NCBI GenBank assembly: GCA_016617785.1
Contig: JADILM010000008.1
Span: 558,001 to 622,000 of the forward strand
DNA: 64,000 nucleotides
Direction: 5' to 3'
DNA from: Sporobolomyces roseus
Lineage: Eukaryota > Basidiomycota > Microbotryomycetes > Sporidiobolales > Sporidiobolaceae
The notes under the pieces were generated by a model. It ran no database searches. It worked only from the letters and a program-made list of their open reading frames with translations, and was not told the DNA's origin. The position numbers and the translations under genes are program-made. This document shows positions 1 to 11,170 of the stretch, in pieces; positions within the stretch are counted from its first letter, which is position 1, and every line of letters begins with the position of its first letter.

Positions 1-391
1 GGAGCGAGAGATCGATAAAGAGCGATTGAACTGACCGCGAAGAGCGATAACCTTCTCCTCCAAATGCATGATAGCTGATTCGGCAGAGATTGGTCTTCGC
101 ACAACATTGTTGGGATCCGATAGGTCGATAATGACCACTTGTTTGGTACCGTTGACCTCCTCTCGAACACAGACATATCGATCAGATTCGAGGGTGAGAG
201 TAGCGAAACCGATAGATCCAGGTTGAATTCCTAGAGCAGTAAGCTGTCACAAGACGGGAGAAGTGAAGGTTAGCGATTTGGAGGTGGAGCAGGGCGAGCA
301 ATTCCTTTGAGGGAAGGCAGGAGCTCGAGATAAAGGATGAGTAGCTCACCTGTAGAAGTTCCTGGAAAGCGATCGGTCGATCTACTGCCAT
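1..391 (-). CDS. CHC1: Clathrin heavy chain, N-terminal part (partial at window edge)
   Basis: The reverse strand encodes the start of the clathrin heavy chain, the triskelion leg protein that coats vesicles at the Golgi and plasma membrane. Exon 1 (350-391) gives [14 protein letters not shown] and exon 2 (about 36-243) gives [20 protein letters not shown], then DRYVCVREE and [21 protein letters not shown]. This matches the first blade of the terminal beta-propeller of the family (animal pattern: PIRFQEHLQL, NPANIGFSTLTMESD, RRPISADSAIMNP). The intron at 244-349 starts GTGAG, ends CAG and falls in phase 0. A second donor (GTCAGT) probably begins at 35. The remaining roughly 1,600 residues lie outside the window. 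Identification is firm; the second exon boundary is inferred from frame and consensus. Confidence 0.93.
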
Positions 392-972
392 CTTGAGAGT
401 GAGAAGGTGAGGGAAAGTCGAGTTGTCGTGTCGGAATTAAAGCGAAGTGATGAAGTTGGGGAAGGGAGAAGTCGGGACCTTGTTGTGTGAGGTCGATTGA
501 GTGTTGATCTATCGAATCAAACACTGGGTATCGCGAAGAGAAGTTTTGGGTTGAAGGGAGAGTTTGGGAATCCAGGATGATGAAGCACCTCTCACTCTAC
601 CAATCACTTTTCGACTCGCTTTGGGCTGATCTGGTGTCAGTAGTGCTATCCAAAGTCGGCTGAACCCCTTGCTCGGTCTCTGTCGCTTTGCTCGCTCTTG
701 TCCACGTCGAACAAAACCTCGGGACGGTGAATCGCTCTCTCGCAGGCTGTGATCGTTCTGCGAAGGGTATCGGCCAGGAGCCGGCTAGTATAGCTATCAG
801 GCTTCGCGGGAACTCGGACAGAAGAAGTCGCAATTCGAGGTCACTTCGAGTCGTTCTCAAGTGGAATTTTTCGTTCTCCTTCGCTCAATCGCACTTCAAC
901 AGGTTCAGATCAAGGCTTCTCGTCGAGTTGATGAAGTTTCACTGCAGCAGACTACACCCTTGATGTCGGAAC
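392..972. other. Intergenic, upstream of CHC1
   Basis: This stretch holds the CHC1 promoter and the 3' flank of the BTB gene. It contains several short open frames on both strands, but none has splice-supported extensions or recognisable protein content. No RNA gene or repeat was seen. Confidence 0.5.
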
Positions 973-1879
973 CTAGTAATCTAACGGCAGCTTAAGCTGT
1001 TTCCACACATCCGATTCGACGATTTTTGCCTTTTCCAACGCTGAGCCCTTGATATCCCCACAGCAGAAGGTGGTTTTGCCGACCTGGGTAACTAAAGATA
1101 TCGGAGTGTCCCTCTCCAGGTAGAAGCTTCCCATGCTCTCCCCGATCAGGCGATACCAGGCTCCTTGGGGATCGTTGGTTGCGCTTGCGTTGCACGATCG
1201 GGAGAAGTGCTCCAGTCGCATTTTCGTTCCTTGTCGAACAGCATTCAACGTCGATATGGCAACGAGCGATTTCCATCGTCGCTGTCAACAAGTTGTTGCC
1301 GATTGGCGATCCACAGAAACAAGCTTATTTGGTAAGCTCACGAGACGTCGCTTCCATTCTTCGTCCAGCAGCGTGCTCGAAATATCATAATCTGATAGTC
1401 GCACAGCTCGTCTGGCAGTCATTTTGATTAGCTCCGTGTCCTGCAGAAGGATTGCAAGCATAAAACCGAGTCCTGCATGTTGCGCCTTCGCTTCCCGCAT
1501 CCTGTTCCTCCGTGAGAGATCAGCTCGAACTTCGTACATCGGACTCGTACTGAACTTACCAGATCTGAGTCTCGATTCGACGGCGAGCTACGGATACATC
1601 GTATTTATCTGCCAAGTTTGCTAACGCTCGCCAATCTTCATCGGTCCATTCCTCCTCAATAGCTTCCTTGTAGGCAGTATCATCGCCTCTGATAACAAGC
1701 AACAGGGGCTCTAGCTCCTTCGCTGTTTCTGTAAGCGGGATCGGTTGCGAAGAATCTTGCGAAGGGAGCGAAAGCATATCTCGGAAGACTGTTGATCCGG
1801 CTACGAGCGAGATCCTCGAGACGCTGAGGAGTTGAGGAGGATCGTCCGAAGTCGAGAAGGTGATAGTGTCGGTCTCCAT
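973..1879 (-). CDS. BTB/POZ-domain protein (copy 1)
   Basis: This is a three-exon gene of 262 codons: exon 1 at 1560-1879, exon 2 at 1342-1501, exon 3 at 973-1281. Residues 1-106 (METDTITFSTSDDPPQLLSV, then SRISLVAGSTVFRDMLSLPS) have the BTB/POZ layout: a strand pair, then a buried S-x-x-F-x-x-M-L-S-L helix, ending ALANLADKYDVSVARRRIE. Exon 2 supplies the BACK-like helices. The first Met of the longer open frame (1948) is unlikely; the Met at 1879 starts the domain directly. Many BTB proteins of this layout act as Cullin-3 adaptors, but no substrate domain is recognisable here. A paralogue at 57007-58056 has the same exon phases and an exon 2 of exactly the same length (160 nt). Structure confidence is high; function is inferred only from the fold family. 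Confidence 0.75.
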
Positions 1880-2426
1880 CGCTGAGTCGACGAAGAAACG
1901 AAGAAATGTACAGAAGAAGAAGGAGTCGAAGAGGCTGCACGGAGGCACAGCTTCTCTGCCAACCCAGAACCAGCTCAGACACTCGTGAACCCCACGAGAG
2001 CAAGCCGAGCTCTGCCTTCCTCAATGAGAGTTGCTCGCGGAGCATTGACCTTCAGACTCAGGGAGGCAAGTCGAATCTCGATCTCTCGGACAGAAAGGAA
2101 TCAGGACAGACCGTACAATCTCTCGCATACAAGAACCGAGAAGAGGATAGTAAGAGTACGAGATTTGCAGGTTACGAGTAAGCGAGAAAGAGAAGAAACG
2201 AGTGAAAAAGTGCATAAGACAAGTAAGAAAGGGAAGAGGGTATATGAGGATCTTCAGTGAGATCAGAGCTGTATAGTGGTGCAGAGGAGGGAAGAGAGCG
2301 GAAGCAAGGGCAGAGGAGGGAGAGAGACAGGTTATTGACAAGTCGAATATGTAAATCATCGTTTCGTAAAGCCATCGAGTCGTTTCTAAGATAAGAAGAG
2401 TCTTGCGGGGAACCTGCGATCGCGTT
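1880..2426. other. Intergenic between BTB gene and KRE6
   Basis: This is purine-rich (GAGA, GAAAGAGAAG) on the plus strand, hence pyrimidine-rich on the coding strand upstream of the BTB start. That is typical of promoters and 5' leaders in this window. The open frames here are low complexity. No RNA gene was seen. Confidence 0.45.
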
Positions 2427-5400
2427 CTAGCACTGTTCGAGAATGCTGTTCTTGGGGAACTTGCGACCAGCGTCGGAATATGTCGTCAAATTGTTATTGT
2501 AGTATAGTTCCTGCAACAGCACGAACTTGTCAGTCAACGATCAAGAGGGTTCGTCAAGAGTCGACAGAACGTACAGGGTTATCGTTGATATAGTCAACAG
2601 TAGGGTTTTCTTTGGGATCGCAACCGACTGTTCGTAGGGAAGAAGCGAACGTCAGCTAGAGATCGCAAGAATGCGGAGGGTAAGACGTACTGTTGATCCT
2701 ATCCTTCTGTTGCCAGACTCGAATCCAATCGACGCGCATCTTGGCAGGGAATTCGAGGTTGTTGTAATCGATGAAACCTGCAGTAAAACGAAAACGAATC
2801 AATCTACTACTCGCTGTCATCAGAGTGAGAAGGGAAACGAACCGAAGTTAGGCGACATTCCCAAATTGAAGATTGCGTACATCTGAAAGGACGAAGTCGT
2901 CAGCTTGTTGTATAGAGAATCAGAATCGGTGAAAAGGGACTGACCGGTTCAGCAGTGACGACTCGATCGCTGACCATAGCTTGCGCGTTGGCTTCCATTG
3001 CCTTGTCATGAATCTGATGAATAGAAGAGAAGAGTCACGTCAGTAAGCGTCGAGAAAGGTAAAGGAGCTTTCGACTCACAGTCCACATCGCTGAACCATT
3101 CTGCGACCAGGTGATGTATCCGGTACCAAAGCCGTCGAACTCAGAAGGCTGATATTCGAATCCATAAGATTGGAAGTTGGTCGACGAGTTGTCTGAAGAG
3201 AGTAATGGTGAAGTTGTCAGCGTCGAGTTCGCGAGTCTCGTCGAAAGAAAGAGGAACTTACAAGTATCGGGATCAGTCTCGGATAGACCAGAAGTAACCT
3301 GAGCATCGATGGTGGTGGTCAATCAACTTTTCCCCAAGAGAGCTTGAAAAGAACGACAAACTTGTTGACCAGCACCTCCGAGGTAGGTGTTGGGATGAGT
3401 GTTGAACTGCTCCATCGCTTCAGGGTACCACTCGACGTATTCGGTCGAAGTGTTGACGTAGTAGTAGGAAGGGTTGAACGGAGCCTGAAAACGAAACGAA
3501 GCTGTCAATTCGAAATGTCGGTTGAGCAAAAGGAAGAGAAGACCGTACCCATTGAGCTGATTGCGAGATGTCTCCGATTTGTTCTGTGGGGTTGACAGTA
3601 GCTTCGAAGATATCGATTTCGGCAGCTCCACGTCCCTTCCAAGTTCCGTCAGACTTGCGAGGTCCGGGATGATCGTTGTCGGAGGGGCAAGTGCAAGCAC
3701 TGTATCGTTGTCCAGCGAGGAAAGACAGAGCATCATCGTGATACTACAAGAGAGAGCGAAAGTCAGACAAGGCAGATACGAGGGGGAAGAAGGAGAAACG
3801 AACGTGATCTCCTTCTTCGGGAGTGAACTTGGGAATACCAGTTTGAGGATTCGTTTGATTCGCTAGAGTACCGACGTCACACTGTAGCGAGATCGAAGGT
3901 GTCAGAATGCGGAAGACGAGGAAGAGGTGTGAGCAAGACGAGATTACGGAATCATACTGCAGAAAACAAACGAGGACGATCTCGTCAGCTCAGAGAAGAG
4001 AAGCAGAGAGGAAGAAACCACGCACAACGTAAGGCCAGGTACCGTCGAGCGATCCACCGAAACCAGCGCGACCGAGATTTGACATTGTCCATGCTGAACA
4101 ACGAAAATTGTCAATTTCGAGACAAGACAAGAGAACAAGCGAGGAAACGCACCAGCAGGCCAGAGACCAGAGACTTTCGTATCTCCGGGTAAAGATACGG
4201 CGACTTCGATGTTTCCACCGACGAAGCAGAACTCTGCACAGAGAGATGAGAATGAGCGATCGAAAGGAGACAGCGAAACCAGCGAAACTCACTGTTCCAA
4301 CTCTGAATCATACTGCTGAGATCTATGTCACGGAAGCATTGAGGTGAGCAACAGCGAGCGGGAACACGAGCGATCGTGAAAGCTTACATCCGAGACCGTG
4401 AGAAGTCGAATTCGGCTCTTTCGTAAGTTCGATAACGAGAGCACCGTCTTCGGTATACACGTTCGAGGGATCGTACCTGGTACATCGGTAGAAGCGTTCA
4501 TATCGAAGCTCATGAGCGGAGAAAAAGAGTTCGCGCTCACCATTCGACATCGTTAGTTTGCCTGCGAGAAAGCGAAAAGATACATTAGTTTTGGAACAGC
4601 TCGATCAGAGAACTAGTCTACTCACCAGTAGTGGAGATCGACAGCTTCCCAGTAAGGGTCCATTCCGTGATAGAATAATCGACCATCAGTGTTGAACTCG
4701 TCGGAGAAGACCAGTTGATAATCTTTTCCGTCGAAACCAGTTCGGGTCAAAGCCGATTCTGGTGTGTCGGGATCGATCAGACCTCGATACGTAGGCATTT
4801 CCGGGATCTGCGCGCGATAATCATCGGTGAATACGACGAGACGAGTAAGACGAAAGAAGGGGAAAACGAACTTGAGAAGTTCCGTTTGTTCCTCCTAATC
4901 CAGTTGCTCCGAAAGTCTGTGACGAGTATTCAAGCTGCTCAGTCTGATGTCACTCGGCGAGACTGCGAGTGAAGAACGTACGTTTACCGTTGGAGTTCTG
5001 AGCCAATCATAAATTGGGTAACCCGCGAATAACATGATAATCGCCGCCATCAAGATTGCCACCGCGGCCAAGTTCAACAGTCCCAACCACGAGATACCAC
5101 AGCATCCTCCCGTTCTCTTCCTGTAATCCTTCGGTTCAATCAATCGTCGCTCTGGTCCGTAAGTCTGCATCTTCTCTCCCGGGTCGTGAAGTGCGTCGTC
5201 TGCTTCTGGGTAGCTCGTTGCGGTGAAGAGGAAGTCGTCGGGTTGAGGAGAGATGTCGAATCGGGACGAGTGATTTTGTGAAGAACCGGCAGGAGAGCCG
5301 TGTAAAGGAGATTCGAAAACTGATGAAGCTGGGGAACCTCGCAAGTTGCTGTAACCGATAGTTGGCGGCATCATCGCTCCATGACCGTGAGATGAAGCTG

Positions 5401-5821
5401 CAGGGGAGTAGAGGAACTGTTGGGTAGGAGTCTATGCAGTCGCGAGAGAAAACGTTAGAACTTGTTCCTTCGCAAGTTGAGAGAAAAGAGTTGAACGAAC
5501 CCATTCTGCTTTTGGCCCTCTCATGTTCATCGCCTGTTCCCTTTCACTCGCTTGTACTAAACTCGCTTCACTGTGAGACGCTGCCATCAATGCAGCTCGA
5601 TGCGGGGTAGGCTGGGCTAGGGGAGGCATGGGCACAAGAGGAGGACTCGAACGACCTTGTTGTTGTTGAGCGATGTTTCGATCGTCGAATGGATCACTAA
5701 CGTATTGACTACCTCCTTGTGATCTGTTACGGAGATGGAGAGGGGAAGTGCCGTTGGCGTAGCTCGTTGAAGAACCAGATTCATGATGAGGAGAGACGTT
5801 CGGTCTACGTCCGGACGACAT
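2427..5821 (-). CDS. KRE6: Beta-1,6-glucan synthesis protein, GH16 family (KRE6/SKN1)
   Basis: This is a type II membrane protein of the secretory pathway needed for beta-1,6-glucan in the cell wall. Exon 1 (5501-5821) and exon 2 (to 5431) encode a disordered Ser/Pro-rich cytosolic tail, then one membrane segment ([20 protein letters not shown]). The lumenal GH16-like domain follows: [26 protein letters not shown], then [18 protein letters not shown]. Next come [20 protein letters not shown] and TWPYYDSCDVGT, and the catalytic signature EIDIFEA near 3602-3622. The C-terminus reads [20 protein letters not shown] and NSILEQC. At least 15 exons are needed to assemble this. One is a 9-nt exon (3948-3956) encoding YDS, which exactly restores the family sequence. 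Identity is very secure; some intron ends are inferred from homology. Confidence 0.93.
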
Positions 5822-6595
5822 GGTGAAGTGTCTTAGGGGATGACCTGAACGAGATCAATAAGGTAATAGAGGGTGGTGTTTGAGGCCGAGTGTCGCGTTT
5901 CTAGGGGGTTTTTTTGAAAGAAGGAGAAGAAGGAGGAGTTGGCTTGAAGGAGGCGGAAAGGAGTGAGGGTACTGATAGGGAGTGTCTATTATATATATAT
6001 ATCTGCTGCTCTTGTACTGATGGGCTGACCAGCAGTCGAGTTGCTGGGAGAGGGATAGAGAGATTTGAACAAGAAGCAGAATTGAAATCAAAAAGAGTCT
6101 ACGCCAACTCTTCGTTCCCTCTCAATCACAATGATCGCCTAGTCCAACACTACTAGCTAGTCAACGGTGTAAAATGACACGCTTTGATTCTGGTCAAGAA
6201 CTGATCGAGAGGAGAGGGATGTCGCTTGCTTTTCCTTTTCTTCCAGTCGCGATCACTTATCCTCTCGACCTACGAGAGTGTGATCGAGTGTGGCCATAGC
6301 TTGCGATAGAAGGTCTCTCTACTGCTAGTCGACCGGCAGTCTGGCGGAGGTCGAAGCGCAGCTCAGATCAACTTCCGAGGTTCTTCATTTTTTACCTCGC
6401 TACTTCTACGTTGCTGCATTCAAATCTTACTTGCTACTAGCCGATACGTCTGAGGTTCTTTCCAGACGTTGAAAACTGTGAGACCTTGGATTTCACAGCC
6501 GCTTCATTTCGAAACGTCCTTCCCGCCCAGCAACCTTCCCTCGCTCCTCCCACTACATCCGAATTAGCGTAAATACTCGCTATAGACTACGAATA
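5822..6595. promoter_or_regulatory. Divergent promoter region KRE6 / RIM9
   Basis: This 774-bp head-to-head spacer separates two cell-surface genes. An alternating TA tract (5988-6002), about 165 bp upstream of the KRE6 start, is the best TATA candidate for KRE6. The RIM9 side (6350-6595) is pyrimidine-rich with no clear TATA. No coding sequence was recognised. Confidence 0.45.
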
Positions 6596-8633
6596 ATGGT
6601 CGGAATAAGACCAGCGACTCCCGGTAAGTCCCTACAGCTTGTCTTCCTCCTAGCATTCATTGACGTCCCCTTCAATTCTCCCATCTTTCTAGGTACTATC
6701 GTCGTTCTCGCTGCTACCGTCGTATGTATCTAGCTCTCATGTTATAGCTACTGTCAAGCTGATCGAACCAAACAAACGAACAGCTCTTAATCCTCGTTTC
6801 AGTTTCAACACCGCTTCTCAAACCAATCTACTTCCTCGAAGCGAACCTCTCTTCCGGCGACTACTCGGGCACAGTGAGATTAGGAGCATGGGGATACTGC
6901 GTTGGAGATACTTGCACAGGTCCGAAATTGGGTTACTCTCTCAGTCAGTTCATTCATTTTACTCCTCATCGTCTGGAGCGATCGCTGACTATGCGACTCA
7001 CTGTAGACGTCGCTGAGCTGTTGGACATCAATGGAAGGCTATCAGGGATCTCAAACTCGGTCCTCAAATGGGTTAGCTTTCATTGAAGCGGTTTCGACGA
7101 GATTCAAATCTTGACCCACTCTCACTCTCGTACAGATTACTTATCTCATGATCCTTCACCCCATCGCCGCCGCTTTCGGTGTCGTCAGCGTCATCTTTGG
7201 ACTACTCGCCCACATGAGAGGCTTCGCTGGAACGGCTCTCACGACTTGTTTCGCCTCATTCGCCGCTACATTTTCCCTCCTCGCTTTCGTATTCGACATT
7301 GCCGTCTTCGTCATTGCGAAGCAGAGGATCGAGAGCTCATCAGTAGGAGGGAGTGCGATGTTGGGTCCTGCAGTTTGGATGACCTTGGCGGCGATGGTAC
7401 TATTCGGTCTTTCTGGTTGCTTCTTCGGAGTGAGTCGATTTCTCTCTCAGTCCACGAAAGAATCTGGCTGAGACGGATTCTGTTCCACAGTGCGGAGCGT
7501 GCGTTATTCGAAAACAACGAGCTGGACGTGAAGCTTCCGAGAAGAATCGACCTGCACCAGACGAAGAATACGGTTCGAAACTTCGAGGAGACGCTCTCGC
7601 AGCTCACGAACGCGACAAGGCCTACCTCGCCCAAAACACTCAACGAGAAGGTATTCTCCCCGCCTTCACCGAACACGAGCGCGACAAAGAAGATATCCCT
7701 CTTGTTCAGGCAACCGCTTTCGACGATGACGGCTATCACCCTCGGCACTATCCTCCACCTCCTCGTCACATGTCGACAGCGACCGGAGTCGGAGCACCGA
7801 GTCTTATCAGCGGTGTAGGGGAAGGTTATGGGCGAAGAAACAACGGACCTCCAGGAATGCCAGTTTCTCTCACTCCCGAATCATCCTACTCCAATCTCCC
7901 TCCTCCCGCTCCCACCGGTACACCGAATAACGCAGGAAGAGGAGCAGGAACTGGAATCGGATCTCGATTGGCAGCAGATGCTCGCGCTCAACGAGGATAC
8001 GCGACGACCGAACCTTTCAACGGAATGCACGATGGCGCTCCTCCTCTTTCTTCGACTTCCCCTCCTCCCATGAGCAATCAAGGTCACTACCAGTCATCGT
8101 CTTCCTACGGTCACAACGATCCGAACCTCCTTTCAACCTCGACTCCAGTCCCTATGCCTGTCCCTCAATCCGTCTCTTTCGACCCTCAGCCAACCTCTCC
8201 TACTTACCACGCCGTGTCTCCAACGTACCAAGGAGGCTACCCAGCGTATCCTCCAGCACCTCCAGCAGCTTTAACTCCAGGAGGTGGAGCGTTCGGAGGA
8301 GGAGGAAAACAACAGTACGGTCAAACTTCGATGCCCGAACCACAGCTTCAACAACCACCTCAGCAGAACTACTACATTCAGAACCCTTCTCCCTCAACAC
8401 ATCAGACCGACCCTTCCATCTCTTCCCATTACAACGATCAAGGATTGAATCCGAATCATACAGGACAAGGGACACTCGATCGTGCGCCTTCGACCATTGC
8501 TCCTACCTACTACACCTACGACGATCAACAGCAGCAACATCAACAAGGAGGATCCGTCAACTACCACGCTCCTCAGCAGCAACAAGGAAGTTACGGAGAT
8601 CAATATGGATACGATAATTCGAGGAGATATTGA
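6596..8633 (+). CDS. RIM9: pH-response regulator palI/RIM9 (SUR7/PalI family membrane protein)
   Basis: This is a plasma-membrane protein of the Rim/Pal alkaline-pH signalling route, thought to help localise the sensor. The first exons are short: MVGIRPATPG, TIVVLAATV, then LLILVSVSTPLLKPIYFLEA. The extracellular loop has the family GAWGYCVGDTC motif. Further membrane segments are YLMILHPIAAAFGVVSVIFG, FAATFSLLAFVFDIAVFVIA and WMTLAAMVLFGLSGCFFG, giving four in all. After CGACVIRK the cytosolic tail (about 360 residues, 7500-8633) is disordered, rich in Pro, Gln, Ser and Tyr, and ends YGYDNSRRY. The long poorly conserved tail is usual for palI proteins. The gene is divergent from KRE6. The start at 6596 is the first ATG leading into the first membrane segment. 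Confidence 0.85.
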
Positions 8634-9028
8634 AGAGATATTCGAGCTTGATCTTTATATAATTGTGTATGTTTCCCTTACCCCCAGCGATCTGTTCGAA
8701 TAGTGTAAGAGATCTCTCACGTTAATAGACACTTTGTTACGATTTTTTCATACTTGCTGTCAAACCCTTTTCGAATGTATTTCTACAAGCTGTCTCCCCG
8801 ATTCACGGTCACGCGAGATGGTCCTTTCTCGACAGCAGTCTCTCATGAGACTGGCGAGTCGATGTATGATAGCGGAAAGTAAAGACAGGGATTTCACTAA
8901 TTTCGGAGATTCTACATGCTGGAGTAGGGAATAGATAGAAACAAAAAGGTAAGCAAAGCACTTCACGCACACAGAAAACAAAGAAAAAGTCGATACAATA
9001 AGCGATTCTAGCTCCTCCCCGCTTCGCT
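8634..9028. other. Convergent 3' spacer RIM9 / USP gene
   Basis: These are the two 3' flanks of convergent genes, AT-richer than the coding regions on either side. No terminator structure or RNA gene could be recognised. Confidence 0.4.
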
Positions 9029-10810
9029 CTAATCCGATTCATCTCCATTCCTATCCCTCTCCTCGACTTTGACTGGATTGTTCTCAGTTCCTTCTCCCTC
9101 TGCATGTTCTTCCGGTTTATCGACCGCTTGAGCATGTGATTCTTTTTCGATTGCTGCGTCGGCGAGGGATGCGACTCGAGCGGTACGGTCGAGGGATTGG
9201 ATGGTACGACGATGGACGGTTCGCGAGAGTCGGAGTGGTCGGCGAGTGACCTATGTGAGTGATAGAGGTTAGTTGAGTCTCAAGAGGAGAAGGAGTGCCC
9301 GGATTGGAGCTTACCATGACTGGTGAAGAAGATTTCTGAACGAGATAATTCGAGACTGATCCGAGGAGCATTCTGCAAGACCTCAAGTTCTCAACATCAG
9401 TGCTGACTCGATCAGATCGATGAGGAAAGAGAATGTGAACTCACCCCTTGAGTTTAGTAAGACCTCGACTACCGACAACGACCAAAGTCGGTTCATGGAA
9501 ATCAATCATATCGACCAACATGTGTCTCGGCACTTTCGCGTGAATCGCTTGACAAATGATCCTGACGTTGAGTCGAGTGCGCTCGAGGAGAGTAGTCGCT
9601 TGTCGGGAGATGCGGAGACACGCAGATTGTCGTTCGCGTTGATTCGTTAGTTTCGCTTGTTTGGCCGAGGAAGATGGGTTTGGGTCATCCGAGTCGACTA
9701 GAAATGCATAGAGTTGGGTCAGCTTAACTCAACGGAACAGTCCATCATGAGAGGGGATAAGAAAAAGGGTCAAGGGCCGGGAGAGGGGGCAAAGGCAAGG
9801 GGAAAGAGAGGAGAGAAGAGGGGAACTTACACTTTGAATCGGTTTCCATTACCGAGACAATGATACAATCATCACCTTCCCTCAACACGGTTCCAATAGC
9901 CCATTGAATCGCGAACAAACTCTCATCCGACAAATCGCTCGCAACTAAATAAGTTCTCTTCTTCCTCTTACTCTCCTCCAATGCTTTGTCCGGATCACCA
10001 TGTGTCAGAACGACGGTACATCTATTCTTCTCGAACGATGGTCGACCAGTCTTCAATTCGAGTTTTGGGATTGCGGTTTTCGTCGATTTTCGACGGGGAG
10101 GGAGACCGGTTCGAGGGTTTGCGCGAGGTGGGAGAGAGCCGATGGAGGAGGAAAGACCGGGTGTACTCATAGGATCGTTCATTGGCAGGAGATTGGGTCC
10201 TTCTCCAGGATATACCATGGTTGGTCCTTCGCGAGTTAGGAAATCGAACGGAGTATCGGCTGAAGCATTGGCCTGTGAAGCATCTCATCCGCATCAGCGT
10301 CGATTCTACGTCGCTGAGAAGAAGGGATGCTCTCACCTCTGTATTCCTTTCGAGTTCCTCATCCAATTCGTAATATTCATCATCGTCGAATTCACTCCCA
10401 TCATCCTCGCTCCTGCCTCCCAAACTTCCCGCATCACTTCCATCATCCGTATCTCCATCCCCATCATCGAAAGCGTTACTAGGAGTTACACTCGGCATCG
10501 GACTTCTCTTGTTCCCATCCTTCATAATCCCTCCTACTTCACTTTCTGCATCCGATTCGCCTCCCCTGATCCCTTCTGCTGAACTGTCCCTCGATCTAGT
10601 GACCCCTTGAGACTGAGCAGCTCTTGAACGAGATCTTGATTTTGATGATTTACGCCAAGGCGAGAGTGAGCGGAAAGAGGAAGAACGAAATTTTGATCGA
10701 CCTTGACGAGGTGAGGTTGAAGTGGTATCTTCTGCTTCATCTTCTGAGGTAGGAGCTGAAGGTGGTAGACTAGTCTTTGAAGTGTTGCGTCGAATAGATA
10801 GGAAATTCAT
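9029..10810 (-). CDS. Universal stress protein (UspA) domain protein
   Basis: The N-terminal 250 or so residues are disordered: Ser/Arg-rich (FRSLSPWRKSSKSRSRSR), then strongly acidic (DDGDGDTDDGSDAG, DDDEYYELDEELE). The Usp fold begins at NRCTVVLTHGDPD and runs through KRTYLVASDLSDESLFAIQW, AIGTVLREGDDCIIVSV, then RHMLVDMIDFHEPTLVVVG. It closes with GSRGLTKLKGMLLGSVSNYL, a perfect G-2x-G-9x-G-S nucleotide-binding signature, suggesting ATP binding. A short charged tail ends RNGDESD at 9029. Fungal proteins of this layout are known but their role is poorly defined; stress response is inferred only from the domain. The gene is head-to-head with the phospholipase D gene. Intron ends near 9250-9310, 9390-9445, 9690-9830 and 10270-10330 follow GT-AG. 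Confidence 0.85.
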
Positions 10811-11170
10811 TCTTGACGAGAGAGAGAGAGTGGGGTCGATTCAAGAGGGAGGGGGGAGTGCGAACTGATTAGGGGTGAGGGTAGGGTAGAGTAGCTGGTA
10901 TTAGGTGAGTGTCTGTAGCGTAAGAAAGTGAATGATAAGAGGCTGAAGTTGTTCCGAACACTGAATTCGGTCAGTTTGAAGACCTTGCAGCTTGCCTTCC
11001 TACATCACCTTGTTCCCCCTTCTATATATCAACATCCACTCAATCGAGCATCCTGAAGACACCCACACACTCCCCTTCCAACTGAACGGTTCAGACTAAT
11101 TTACCTGACGTCCCTCTTGGTTGAAACACTCTTCTCCTCCTTCCTCTCCTCTCCTCATCGACTTTGAACT
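10811..11170. promoter_or_regulatory. Divergent promoter region USP gene / PLD1
   Basis: This is a 360-bp head-to-head spacer. A TATATAT element at 11023-11029 lies about 145 bp upstream of the PLD1 start and is followed by a pyrimidine-rich leader (11100-11165). A GA-rich stretch (10815-10860) precedes the USP start on the other strand. Confidence 0.45.

Noticed and set aside
7111..7818. 235-codon plus-strand frame overlapping RIM9
   Set aside because: It is a shifted frame through RIM9 exons and introns. The correct frame carries the membrane segments and family motifs.
10022..10810. A single long frame reading through the USP gene N-terminus
   Set aside because: The first part is the true exon 1, but the continuation after ELERNTE reads an intron and then a wrong frame. 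Splicing there gives the frame that leads to the Usp domain.
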